DNA from: Sulfuritalea sp.
Lineage (GTDB): Bacteria; Pseudomonadota; Gammaproteobacteria; Burkholderiales; Rhodocyclaceae
Length of the DNA: 46,255 bases
Assembly: GCA_016712985.1 (NCBI GenBank)
Contig: JADJQA010000031.1
Span: forward strand, 1-46,255
Reading direction: 5' to 3'
The notes beneath the pieces were generated by a model. It saw only the letters and a program-made list of their open reading frames with translations. It made no database searches and was not told the DNA's origin. Both the position numbers and the translations under genes were made by a program. Below are positions 5,609 through 12,843 of this stretch, piece after piece; the first letter of the stretch is position 1, and each line of letters opens with the position of its first letter.

Positions 5609-6943
5609 TCATTCAAGTCCGTAGGCGATGCGTAACAAGGTCAGCGGATGCTGCTTCTCTTTGCGGCCGGCGGCGCCGGCCTCGTTCATGCCCTGCAGGA
5701 TGTGGCGTCCGGCAATCGCGCAGTCGGAACTCACATAGTCCGGTTCATCCTTGGCCATGGCCCTGAACACCGGCTTGCCGATTTTCATCGACAGTTCGTA
5801 GTACTCCTCCTTGACGCCCCAGGTGCCGTCGTGGCCGGCGCAGCGCTCCACCGTATTCACCGTGGCGCCGGTCATCTTGAGCATTTCTTCGGTCTTCCTG
5901 CCGACGTTCTGCACGCGCGAATGGCAGGGGATGTGATACGACACCTTGCCCAGATCGACCTTGAAGTCGTTCTTCAGCAACCCGCCCTTGCTGCGCAGGA
6001 CGAAATATTCGAAGGGGTCGACCATGGCTGCCGACACGGTCCTGCAGCGCGCGTCGTCGGCGAACAGCAGCGGAATCTCGCTCTTGAACATCAGCGTGCA
6101 GGAGGGCACGGGAGTCATGATGGCGTAGCCAGCCTGGGCCAGATCGTGCATCAGCGGGATGTTGCGCTCCTTGTACTGCTCCACCTTTTCCAGATTGCCC
6201 AGCTCGAGCTTGGGCATGCCGCAGCAGGTCTCGCCCTGAACGACGACATACGGAATTTCATTGTGGTCGAGCAGCTTGAGCAGGTCGTGGCCGATGCCGG
6301 GCTCGTTGTAATTCACGTAGCAGGTCGAAAACACAGCGACCTTGCCGGAAGTCTTGGCGCCATCACGCACCGGATGGTTGTAGCTCGGCGTGGCGTTGGC
6401 GCGGAAATTGGCGCTGTCGAATTCCGGCAACTGACGTTCCTTCTGTACGCCGAGGACCTGTTGCAGCACGGCGCGCGCGGGGCCGAACTTGTTGGCGGCA
6501 TTCACGGCGTAAACCACGACCGGAATCGAGGACAGGGTGCCGACCAGTTCGGTCGAGGTCAGCAGCTTGTCGCGGAATTTCATTTTTCCGGTCTTGTACT
6601 GGATCGCCTTGGCGCGCAGCATGGTGTGCGGGAAATCCAGATTCCACTCGTGCGGCGGCACGTAGGGGCACTTGGTCATGTAGCACACGTCGCACAGGTA
6701 GCACTGGTCGACGACTTTCCAGAATTTTTCCTTTGGCACGCCGGCGGTTTCGGCGTCGCCTGCTTCGTCGATGTAATCGAACAGCAACGGAAACGCATTG
6801 CACAGCGAGACGCAACGGCGGCAACCGTGACAGATGTCGAAGATGCGCTCGAGCTCCTGCTCGCACGCTGCTTCATCATGAAAGTCGGGATTCTTCCAAT
6901 CGATCCGATGTCGGGTCGGAGCTTCGAGGTTGCCTTCGCGCAT
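5609..6943 (-). CDS. GlpC/HdrD-like Fe-S oxidoreductase with CCG domains
   Basis: A 444-residue soluble protein. Two ferredoxin-like 4Fe-4S motifs lie near residues 37-50 (CHGCRRCVSLC) and 81-95 (CYLCDVCYMTKCP). Two cysteine-rich CCG domains follow, with CYVNYNEPG and QGETCCGMPKLE around 215-250 and HIPCHSRVQNVG and ERCAGHDG around 340-375. The architecture is that of glycerol-3-phosphate dehydrogenase subunit C and heterodisulfide-reductase subunits, which pass electrons to a partner oxidoreductase. No GlpA/GlpB-like partner is present; the neighbours are rubrerythrin and DUF3501. An electron-transfer role in peroxide reduction is a reasonable inference. Its end abuts the next gene. Confidence 0.87.
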   Translation of the reverse strand: MREGNLEAPTRHRIDWKNPDFHDEAACEQELERIFDICHGCRRCVSLCNAFPLLFDYIDEAGDAETAGVPKEKFWKVVDQCYLCDVCYMTKCPYVPPHEWNLDFPHTMLRAKAIQYKTGKMKFRDKLLTSTELVGTLSSIPVVVYAVNAANKFGPARAVLQQVLGVQKERQLPEFDSANFRANATPSYNHPVRDGAKTSGKVAVFSTCYVNYNEPGIGHDLLKLLDHNEIPYVVVQGETCCGMPKLELGNLEKVEQYKERNIPLMHDLAQAGYAIMTPVPSCTLMFKSEIPLLFADDARCRTVSAAMVDPFEYFVLRSKGGLLKNDFKVDLGKVSYHIPCHSRVQNVGRKTEEMLKMTGATVNTVERCAGHDGTWGVKEEYYELSMKIGKPVFRAMAKDEPDYVSSDCAIAGRHILQGMNEAGAAGRKEKQHPLTLLRIAYGLE

Positions 6944-7071
6944 GGCAGGTCCGTTGTCGTGATTTCATAAGTCGGTGCCGGCGACACGCCCTTCGACAAG
7001 CTCACGATCAGGTGACTCCCTTCGGAGCCGATCCTGATGAGCCTGGCGAACCACCTGTCGCCGGGTAAGAA

Positions 7072-7491
7072 TCAGCCGTTCAGGCTGTCCAGCGTGCGCT
7101 GAAACTTGTTGGCGTGCGAACGCTCGGCTTTGCCCAAGGTCTCGAACCAGTCGGCGATTTCGTCGAAGCCTTCGTCACGAGCGGTCTTGGCCATGCCCGG
7201 ATACATATCGGTGTATTCGTGCGTCTCGCCGGCAATGGATGCCTTCAGGTTGTCGGAGGTACCGCCAATCGGCAGGCCGGTCGCCGGATCGCCACAGGTT
7301 TCAAGATACTCGAGGTGGCCGTGGGCATGCCCGGTCTCGCCCTCGGCGGTGGAACGGAAAACTGCGGAAACGTCGTTGAAGCCTTCGATGTCGGCCTTGT
7401 TTGCGAAATACAGATAGCGACGGTTGGCCTGCGACTCGCCGGCAAATGCCGCCTTCAGGTTGCCTTCGGTTTTGGATCCCTTGAGTTGCAT
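7072..7491 (-). CDS. Rubrerythrin-family diiron protein, without rubredoxin domain
   Basis: A 139-residue ferritin-like protein. The diiron ligands fall in FAGESQANRRY, AEGETGHAHGHL, AGETHEYTDMYPG and GKAERSHANKFQ. There is no C-terminal rubredoxin CxxC pair, so it is the short rubrerythrin form, which reduces hydrogen peroxide to water using an external electron donor. The start is supported by GAGGAG upstream (near 7499). It heads the operon with the Fe-S protein (128 bp away) and DUF3501. An OxyR-type palindrome lies 200 bp upstream. Confidence 0.92.
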   Translation of the reverse strand: MQLKGSKTEGNLKAAFAGESQANRRYLYFANKADIEGFNDVSAVFRSTAEGETGHAHGHLEYLETCGDPATGLPIGGTSDNLKASIAGETHEYTDMYPGMAKTARDEGFDEIADWFETLGKAERSHANKFQRTLDSLNG

Positions 7492-7690
7492 GTTGATACT
7501 CCTCTGCGTTGGATTGGAGGCGCCGGGCTGACGCGCGGCCCCAAGTCATTGAGCTGTAACAGGATTTCAGAGCAGGCTGAGGCCGGTTTGGACGGCATCA
7601 AGCCCGACGCCCGTAACCATGCGCTCGCGGACCTGTTTCAACTTTAGCCCAATGGCCAGACAAGTTCTAATTGTATTTTTTGACTGGCAC

Positions 7691-7707
7691 GATAGACATC
7701 GGCTATC
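7691..7707. promoter_or_regulatory. OxyR-type palindrome GATAG-N7-CTATC upstream of the rubrerythrin operon
   Basis: GATAGACATCGGCTATC matches the ATAG-N7-CTAT core of OxyR sites with symmetric flanking G/C. It lies between the oxyR stop codon and the rubrerythrin promoter region. An identical-format site (GATAGCAAAGCGCTATC) precedes the second rubrerythrin gene at 18912-18928. The arms are identical and the spacers differ, which points to selection on the arms. Confidence 0.65.
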
Positions 7708-7710
7708 GGC

Positions 7711-8622
7711 TCATTTCATCGGCCGGGTTCCCGGCAGATGGCAGTCAAGCACCGCCTGGCGCATCACGTCGATGGCCTTGTGGCGCGGAAAGCTGGAGCG
7801 CCAGACCAGGCCGACGCGGCGCGTCGGCGTCGGATCGATGAAGGGCTTGACCCGCAGCAAGGGGTCGTCGGGGGCGATGCCGTCGACGCTGCTGGACGGC
7901 ATCACGGTGACGCCGATGCCGGAGGAGACCATGTGGCGGATGGTTTCCAGCGAGCTGCCTTCCAGTACCTGCGGCGATGCGCCGCGACTGGCCCGAGCGC
8001 AAAGGTCGAGTACCTGGTCGCGGAAACAGTTGCCGGCGCCCAGCATCAGCAGCGGTTCATCCAGCAGTTGCTCCGGCCGAAGTGTCTTGAGGCCGGCCCA
8101 CGGATGGCCCACCGGGACCAGTGTGCGAAAGGCTTCTTCATACACCGGCTGGGCGACCAGGCCGGGTTCTTCGATCGGCAGCGCCAGCACCAGCACGTCG
8201 AGCTCGGAGGACTTCAGCCTTTCCAGCAGGTTTTCGGTGTAGCCCTCGGCAATGAACAGGGGCATCTGCGGGGCACGCGCCTTGACTCGCGGCACCAGCG
8301 CTGGCAGCAGCCAGGGGCCGATGGTGTAGATCACACCGAGGCGCAGGGGGCCTGCGAGGGGGTCCTTGCCGGCAGCGGCAATCTCCGCCACGCGCGCGGC
8401 TTCCGCCAGCGCGCGTTCGGCCTGGGCCACCACCTGCGCGCCAACCGGCGTGGTGCGAACATCGCCGGAGCTGCGCTCGAACAAGGCGACACCGAGTTCG
8501 TCTTCGAGCTTCTTGACCGCGACCGAAAGGGTCGGCTGCGAGACGTTGCACTTGTCCGCCGCACGCCCGAAGTGGCGTTCCCGGCTCAGCGCGACGATAT
8601 AGCGAAGTTCGGTGAGGGTCAT
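7711..8622 (-). CDS. oxyR: OxyR-type LysR regulator of hydrogen peroxide response
   Basis: A 303-residue LysR-type activator. The winged helix-turn-helix covers residues 1-60 (TELRYIVALSRERHFGRAAD, CNVSQPTLSVAVKKLEDELG). The effector domain contains GAGNCFRDQVLDLC, with cysteines at residues 199 and 208 when counted from MTLTEL. This is the disulfide pair, with the same numbering, as E. coli OxyR. An open extension upstream (to 8661) was rejected because MTLTELRYIV is the family start. Peroxide oxidises the pair and switches on antioxidant genes. The neighbouring rubrerythrin and matching palindromes suggest local targets. Confidence 0.93.
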   Translation of the reverse strand: MTLTELRYIVALSRERHFGRAADKCNVSQPTLSVAVKKLEDELGVALFERSSGDVRTTPVGAQVVAQAERALAEAARVAEIAAAGKDPLAGPLRLGVIYTIGPWLLPALVPRVKARAPQMPLFIAEGYTENLLERLKSSELDVLVLALPIEEPGLVAQPVYEEAFRTLVPVGHPWAGLKTLRPEQLLDEPLLMLGAGNCFRDQVLDLCARASRGASPQVLEGSSLETIRHMVSSGIGVTVMPSSSVDGIAPDDPLLRVKPFIDPTPTRRVGLVWRSSFPRHKAIDVMRQAVLDCHLPGTRPMK

Positions 8623-8915
8623 GGAAGATCGTTGGATTCGTATAAGTGTCCGCGGCAACAAGGAAACCGGCTGTCGGTGCTGTCATGGCGGCGTCGAGTT
8701 GTTCGCGCGAGACTATCACGACCCTGCTGTCGTCGCCGGGGATCACGCGAAATCCGTTGCGCAAGGGCGGTGCCAGCAGATCGTGAGCCCACGGCTGGCG
8801 GACGCTCACGTCGGCTCCCACGCCAAGCCGACCGAGGGGCGCCAAGATCGAACGATCGTGCTATTTATAGGCCAAAAAAAAGCGGGGCTGCGTTTCAGTT
8901 CCACGGTATTCCCTT
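8623..8915. other. Intergenic region with a putative TetR-controlled promoter
   Basis: About 290 bases with no gene I can support. On the minus strand a TATAAAT box (8865-8871) precedes the palindrome GAACGATCGTGC (8850-8861), suggesting a promoter controlled by the neighbouring TetR protein. A minus-strand open frame from 8845 runs on through the oxyR gene in another frame and its residues match nothing I know. Confidence 0.4.
8850..8861. promoter_or_regulatory. Putative TetR operator, site 2
   Basis: GAACGATCGTGC differs by one base from the perfect palindrome GAACGATCGTTC at 9528-9539 upstream of the tetR gene. It lies just downstream of a minus-strand TATAAAT box, in the position expected for a repressor site. 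Confidence 0.5.
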
Positions 8916-9515
8916 TCATTCATGAATCGCGGCGTTATCGCGAACCAGTCGATCAAAAGCAACGAGTGCCCGGCGGTCCGCATCCGGATCGTTGAACAGA
9001 CGGCGACCCTGCTGGGTCACCTGGTAGATCCCGGCGAGTTCGAAGGCAAACTGGTCAATATCCGTGTCCCGGCGCAATTCCCCGGTTTCGACGGCTTTGG
9101 CCACCGCATCGGCCAGGGTGCGCCGCAAGGCAAGCAGGCTCTTCTTCACCTCCTCGCGCAGCGCACCGGGTTGGTCGTCGAACTCCGCGGCGGCGGCATT
9201 GATCACGCAACCACCCGGCAGATTCACCGCCCGTGTCCAGTTCAGCCAATTGACCACGATCGCGCGCAAGCGGGCCAGGCCGCGAGGTTCGCGCAGCGCC
9301 GGACGCAGAACGGCTTCGGCGAAGCGCTGCTGGGATTCGCGCAGCACGGCGAGTTGCAATTCCTCCTTTGATCCGAAATGTGCGAACAAGCCGCTCTTCG
9401 ACATGTGTGTGCGCTCGGCCAGTACACCGATGCTCAGGCCGCTCACCCCGATGCAACTCGCCAACGAGAAAGCCTCGTCGAGGATCGCTTGCCGTGTTTC
9501 TTCTCCCTTGCCCAT
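8916..9515 (-). CDS. TetR/AcrR-family transcriptional repressor
   Basis: About 199 residues. The N-terminal TetR helix-turn-helix is clear: EETRQAILDEAFSLASCIGV, LSIGVLAERTHMSKSGLFA, HFGSKEELQLAVL (residues about 6-60). The C-terminal ligand domain includes WLNWTRAVNLPGGCVINAAA, typical of the AcrR/YxaF-like subgroup, whose ligand cannot be predicted. ATG 9515 is preferred over GTG 9521. A perfect 12-bp palindrome lies 12 bases upstream, so the gene is probably autorepressed. Confidence 0.9.
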   Translation of the reverse strand: MGKGEETRQAILDEAFSLASCIGVSGLSIGVLAERTHMSKSGLFAHFGSKEELQLAVLRESQQRFAEAVLRPALREPRGLARLRAIVVNWLNWTRAVNLPGGCVINAAAAEFDDQPGALREEVKKSLLALRRTLADAVAKAVETGELRRDTDIDQFAFELAGIYQVTQQGRRLFNDPDADRRALVAFDRLVRDNAAIHE

Positions 9516-9527
9516 GGACACTGTATA

Positions 9528-9539
9528 GAACGATCGTTC
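9528..9539. promoter_or_regulatory. Putative TetR autoregulatory operator, site 1
   Basis: GAACGATCGTTC is a perfect 12-base palindrome immediately upstream of the tetR start codon. A one-mismatch copy is at 8850-8861. Confidence 0.65.
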
Positions 9540-9660
9540 GTTAATGTCAACCGCGTCAGCGAAATGCTTTTGCCTTCAACCAAGCTCCGGCTTGTGGCCG
9601 TTGGCAGGGAGTCGGACCGCGAGCAGTCAGTCAAGGTGAAGCGAGTGCCGTCCCCCTGCC

Positions 9661-9750
9661 CCGTCATTCCGGGCTTGACCCGAAATCCAGTGGTGCATCG
9701 CTTGATTCCGGCTTTCGCCGGAATAGCCTGCCCCGGCCTCGATCCGGGGA
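9661..9750. repeat. REP-like palindromes in an intergenic region
   Basis: CGTCATTCCGGGCTTGACCC, then GATTCCGGCTTTCGCCGGAAT and CCCCGGCCTCGATCCGGGG: three adjacent inverted repeats of the dispersed 'ATTCCGGC' type. The rest of the gap 9540-10064 contains another hairpin (CGCCCG / CGGGCG near 9947-9974) and no gene that I can support. Confidence 0.65.
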
Positions 9751-10064
9751 AGAACGGATCCATTATCTTCAACGTGCCGACCTGCTAGTCTCGCTCACCG
9801 CGCCACCTGAAACCGATGAATTGGGTTATATTGCGACGCAATAGACACGCTTGACGCGCGCCCCGCGATTTGCCGGTGGATCTTGCGGCTTTGCCTGTCA
9901 GGTGTTGCATCACCCCCTGCTACGGCTGTAATGCGCAAGTCAGAACGCCCGCCCCTGTTCGTGAAGAACGGGCGCAGCGCTCTCCAGCCAAGCCCGGCTT
10001 GGCCGCGGCGGAGTCTCGGGGGACCCCACCAAGCCGCTTCGGCGGCAACCATCAGGACCATTCC

Positions 10065-10628
10065 ATGACAGAAGCCAATCCTTCCCTGTTGAGCAAAATT
10101 TCCCTCGCCTTTGGCACTTTTTTCAGCATCATTTCCGATAGCCGGTTTGCCGCCCGCGTGCGAGACCTGCGTGCCGGCGAGCAGCGGATCGAGCCCTCGG
10201 CCCCGGCTCCCGCCGCGCCGAAGCCTCCGGTCGCACCGCTGCGCGAAGCCGCGCCCGACGGCGCCTTGCAGCTCCTCGGCCTGTTCCAGCGCGAGGCGCG
10301 GTTCGTTGATTTCATCCGCGAAGACATCACCGCCTACGCCGACGCCGAGATCGGCGCCGCCGTGCGCGTGGTGCATGAAGGCTGCCGCAAGGTGCTTCAC
10401 GACAATTTCACGATCAACCCGGTGCGCGACGAAGCCGAAGGCAGCCGGATCACGCTGCCGGCAGGCTTCGACGCCGCGGCGATTCGCATCATCGGCAACG
10501 TCGTCGGCCAGCCGCCCTTCCACGGCAGCATTGTTCACCGCGGCTGGCGCGTCGTCGAAACCCGCCTGCCCAAACTGGCCGGCGGCCACGAACTCCGCAT
10601 TGTCGCGCCGGCGGAGGTGGAGCTATGA
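10065..10628 (+). CDS. DUF2760 domain protein of an Hsp70 operon
   Basis: A 187-residue protein. Residues 1-30 (LLSKISLAFGTFFSIISDSR) form an amphipathic or hydrophobic helix. A Pro/Ala-rich linker (APAPAAPKPPVAP) follows, then the DUF2760 core: ALQLLGLFQREARFVDFIRE, GAAVRVVHEGCRKVLHDNF and PPFHGSIVHRGWRV. Its function is unknown. ATG 10065 was chosen because the conserved helix begins there. Two Hsp70 genes follow on the same strand, a linkage I recall from other proteobacteria. It may be a cofactor or membrane anchor for these Hsp70s, which is inference only. Confidence 0.85.
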   Translation: MTEANPSLLSKISLAFGTFFSIISDSRFAARVRDLRAGEQRIEPSAPAPAAPKPPVAPLREAAPDGALQLLGLFQREARFVDFIREDITAYADAEIGAAVRVVHEGCRKVLHDNFTINPVRDEAEGSRITLPAGFDAAAIRIIGNVVGQPPFHGSIVHRGWRVVETRLPKLAGGHELRIVAPAEVEL

Positions 10629-10689
10629 GTGCTCCCCGCCGGGCCGTCCCAAGGGGGGCGCAGCCAACCTACGGAGCCGCGCAGCGGCG

Positions 10690-10795
10690 AACCACTGTCA
10701 CCCCCTGCCTTGGGGCGAAGGCAGGGTTTCGCGGAGCACTGCTCCGCGCTGCCGTAGCCGGCCGGCTATGCAGAGCCGGCCGTGGGATCGGGGCT
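10690..10795 (+). repeat. Three-hairpin intergenic element, copy A
   Basis: Three successive stems lie between DUF2760 and hsp70: CCCTGCCT/AGGCAGGG (10703-10726), CGCGGAGC-ACT-GCTCCGCG (10730-10748) and GGCCGGCT-ATGCAG-AGCCGGCC (10760-10781), followed by CGTGGG. Copy B at 40283-40377 keeps the loops and the trailing CGTGGG but has different, still complementary, stem bases. It may be a REP-type repeat or act in the transcript. Confidence 0.65.
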
Positions 10796-10812
10796 GGGGG
10801 GAGGGTAGTCCA

Positions 10813-12669
10813 ATGAGCCAGCCGCAATTCTCCATCGGAATCGACCTCGGAACCACCCACTGCGCGCTGTCCTACGTCGAGGTCGGCAAGTCCGACGACG
10901 AGCCGGTCGACCAGGGCGTGTTGCCGATTCCGCAGTTGACCGGGCCTGGCTCGGTCGAGTCGCTGGATCTGCTGCCCTCGTTCCTCTACCTGCCGCATCC
11001 GAGCGAACTGGCGGCCGGCGATCTGAGCCTGCCATGGACTGCAGACCAGGATTTTGCGGTCGGTGAAATGGCGCGCAGCCGCGGCGCGGCGACGCTGATC
11101 CGGCTGGTTTCCCGCGCCCAGAGCTGGCTCTGTCATGCCGGCGTCGATCGACGCGCGGCGATCCTGCCCAACGACGCGCCGCCGGAAGTGCCGCGGCTTT
11201 CGCCATTCGAGGCCTCGCAGCGCTACCTTGCCCATCTGCGCGCCGCCTGGGACCATGCGCGGCCCGCGGCGCCCTTCGTCGATCAGGAAATCGTCGTCAC
11301 GATTCCCGCGTCATTCGACCCGGCGGCCCGCGAACTGACCGCCGAGGCGGCCAGGGCGGCAGGCTGCGAGCACATGATCCTGCTCGAAGAGCCGCAGGCG
11401 GCGCTGTATAGCTGGATCCAGAAAAGCGCCGGCGGCTGGCGCAAGCAGGTGCGGCCGGGCGACATCATCCTGGTTGTCGATGTCGGCGGCGGTACCAGCG
11501 ACTTTTCGCTGATCGCCGTGCTCGAACGCGAAGGCGCCCTCGAACTGCACCGGGTAGCCGTCGGCGAACACATCCTGCTCGGCGGCGACAACATGGACCT
11601 GGCGCTGGCCTATGCCGTCGCCGGCAAGTTGTCCGCGCAGGGTACCAAGCTCGATGCCTGGCAACTGCGCGCGCTGACCCATGCCTGCCGCTCGGCCAAG
11701 GAAACCCTGCTCGGCGATGCGGAAATGGCCGCCGTGCCGCTGGTCATCGCCAGTCGCGGTGCGAAGCTGATCGGCGGGTCGATCCGCAGCGAACTGACGC
11801 GTGCGGAACTCGCCGCGACGCTGCTCGAAGGTTTCTTCCCGCCCGCCGCCATTGTCGACCGCCCCCAGGGTCGCGGCCGCGGCGGCCTGACCCAGCTCGG
11901 CCTGCCCTACGCGCAGGACGCCGCGATCACGCGCCACCTGGCCGCCTTCCTGGCCCGCCAGCTTGCCGCGACCGACGATCTGGAGGGTTTCGCCGGCCAT
12001 CTGCCGGATGGTGCGAGCTTCCTCCATCCGACGGCGATCCTTTTCAATGGCGGCGTTTTCAAGTCCGATCTGCTGGCCCAGCGCATGCTGACCACCGTCA
12101 ATTCCTGGCTCGCCGCCGAGGGCGCACCGGCCGCGCGTCCGCTCGAAGGCGCCGACCTCGACCTGGCCGTCGCGCGCGGCGCCGCCTACTACGGCTATGT
12201 GCGGCGCGGCGGCGGCGTGCGGATCCGTGGCGGCACGGCCCGTTCCTATTACGTTGCCGTCGAATCGGTGATGCCCGCGGTACCCGGCGTGCTGCCGCCG
12301 GTGCAGGCGCTGTGCCTGGCGCCCTTCGGCATGGAAGAAGGCACCGAGGCCGCCTTGTCGGCGCAGGAATTCGGCCTGGTGGTCGGCGAGGAAGTGCGCT
12401 TCCGCTTCTTCGGCTCGTCGGTGCGCCGCCAGGACCAGGTCGGCGCATTGCTCGAAGAATGGCAGCCCGATGAACTCCAGGAGCTGGACGAGATCAAGAC
12501 CACGCTGCCGAGCGAAGGCCGCGCCGCCGGCGAGGTGGTACGCGTCAAGTTGCAGGCGCGGGTAACCGAGGCCGGAACCCTCGAACTCGAAGCGCTGCCG
12601 CACGACGGTTCTGCGCGCTGGAAAGTCGAGTTCGATGTTCGGGGCGGCGCCCCGAACCAAGTGGGATGA
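10813..12669 (+). CDS. Hsp70-family protein (short paralogue)
   Basis: A 618-residue member of the Hsp70/actin ATPase superfamily. It has phosphate-1 SIGIDLGTTHCALSYVE (residues about 7-23), connect and phosphate-2 (ILVVDVGGGTSDFSLIAV, about 220), LLEEPQAALYSW and the adenosine motif ILFNGGVFKSDLLAQ. The C-terminal about 150 residues are a beta-rich region (GEVVRVKLQARVTEAGTLEL) rather than a classical DnaK substrate-binding lid. It is not the housekeeping DnaK. No DnaJ or GrpE is present nearby. It sits between DUF2760 and a second, longer Hsp70, which may be a functional pair. ATG 10813 follows GAGGGTAGTCCA. Confidence 0.9.
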   Translation: MSQPQFSIGIDLGTTHCALSYVEVGKSDDEPVDQGVLPIPQLTGPGSVESLDLLPSFLYLPHPSELAAGDLSLPWTADQDFAVGEMARSRGAATLIRLVSRAQSWLCHAGVDRRAAILPNDAPPEVPRLSPFEASQRYLAHLRAAWDHARPAAPFVDQEIVVTIPASFDPAARELTAEAARAAGCEHMILLEEPQAALYSWIQKSAGGWRKQVRPGDIILVVDVGGGTSDFSLIAVLEREGALELHRVAVGEHILLGGDNMDLALAYAVAGKLSAQGTKLDAWQLRALTHACRSAKETLLGDAEMAAVPLVIASRGAKLIGGSIRSELTRAELAATLLEGFFPPAAIVDRPQGRGRGGLTQLGLPYAQDAAITRHLAAFLARQLAATDDLEGFAGHLPDGASFLHPTAILFNGGVFKSDLLAQRMLTTVNSWLAAEGAPAARPLEGADLDLAVARGAAYYGYVRRGGGVRIRGGTARSYYVAVESVMPAVPGVLPPVQALCLAPFGMEEGTEAALSAQEFGLVVGEEVRFRFFGSSVRRQDQVGALLEEWQPDELQELDEIKTTLPSEGRAAGEVVRVKLQARVTEAGTLELEALPHDGSARWKVEFDVRGGAPNQVG

Positions 12670-12674
12670 ACCTG

Positions 12675-12840
12675 AAAACCTCAGTTGAAGCACAGAGGCC
12701 CAGAGAACGCAGACGAAAATCAAAGTGCTGGGCGGTAACGCCGAGTCGCCCGACGGGTGAGAGGCTGCCGACTCACAAGGTATTGATTCATAGTTTTTCT
12801 CTGTGCCTCTGTGCCTCTGTGTCTCTGTGGTGAGGTTCTC
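12675..12840. repeat. CACAGAG-type inverted-repeat element, copy 1
   Basis: Left arm AACCTCAGTTGAAGCACAGA and GGCCCAGAGAACGCAG; right arm CTCTGTGCCTCTGTGCCTCT, GTGTCTCTGTGGTGAGGTTC. The arms are imperfect inverted repeats about 80 bases apart, filling the gap between the two hsp70 genes. A related element lies at 15731-15855, after the second hsp70. It resembles a small non-coding palindromic mobile repeat. Confidence 0.65.
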
Positions 12841-12843
12841 TGG

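Noticed and set aside
5648..6970. Plus-strand open frame of 440 codons opposite the Fe-S oxidoreductase
   Set aside because: The minus strand encodes all the expected Cys motifs; the plus frame is His/Gly/Val-rich shadow sequence.
8138..8845. Minus-strand open frame beginning upstream of oxyR
   Set aside because: Most of it overlaps oxyR in another frame and is Arg/Gly/Ala-rich. Only the first about 60 residues lie outside, and they match nothing I know, though a TetR-type operator precedes them.
9795..10589. Minus-strand open frame opposite DUF2760
   Set aside because: Antisense shadow; the plus-strand gene has the conserved DUF2760 blocks and fits the operon.
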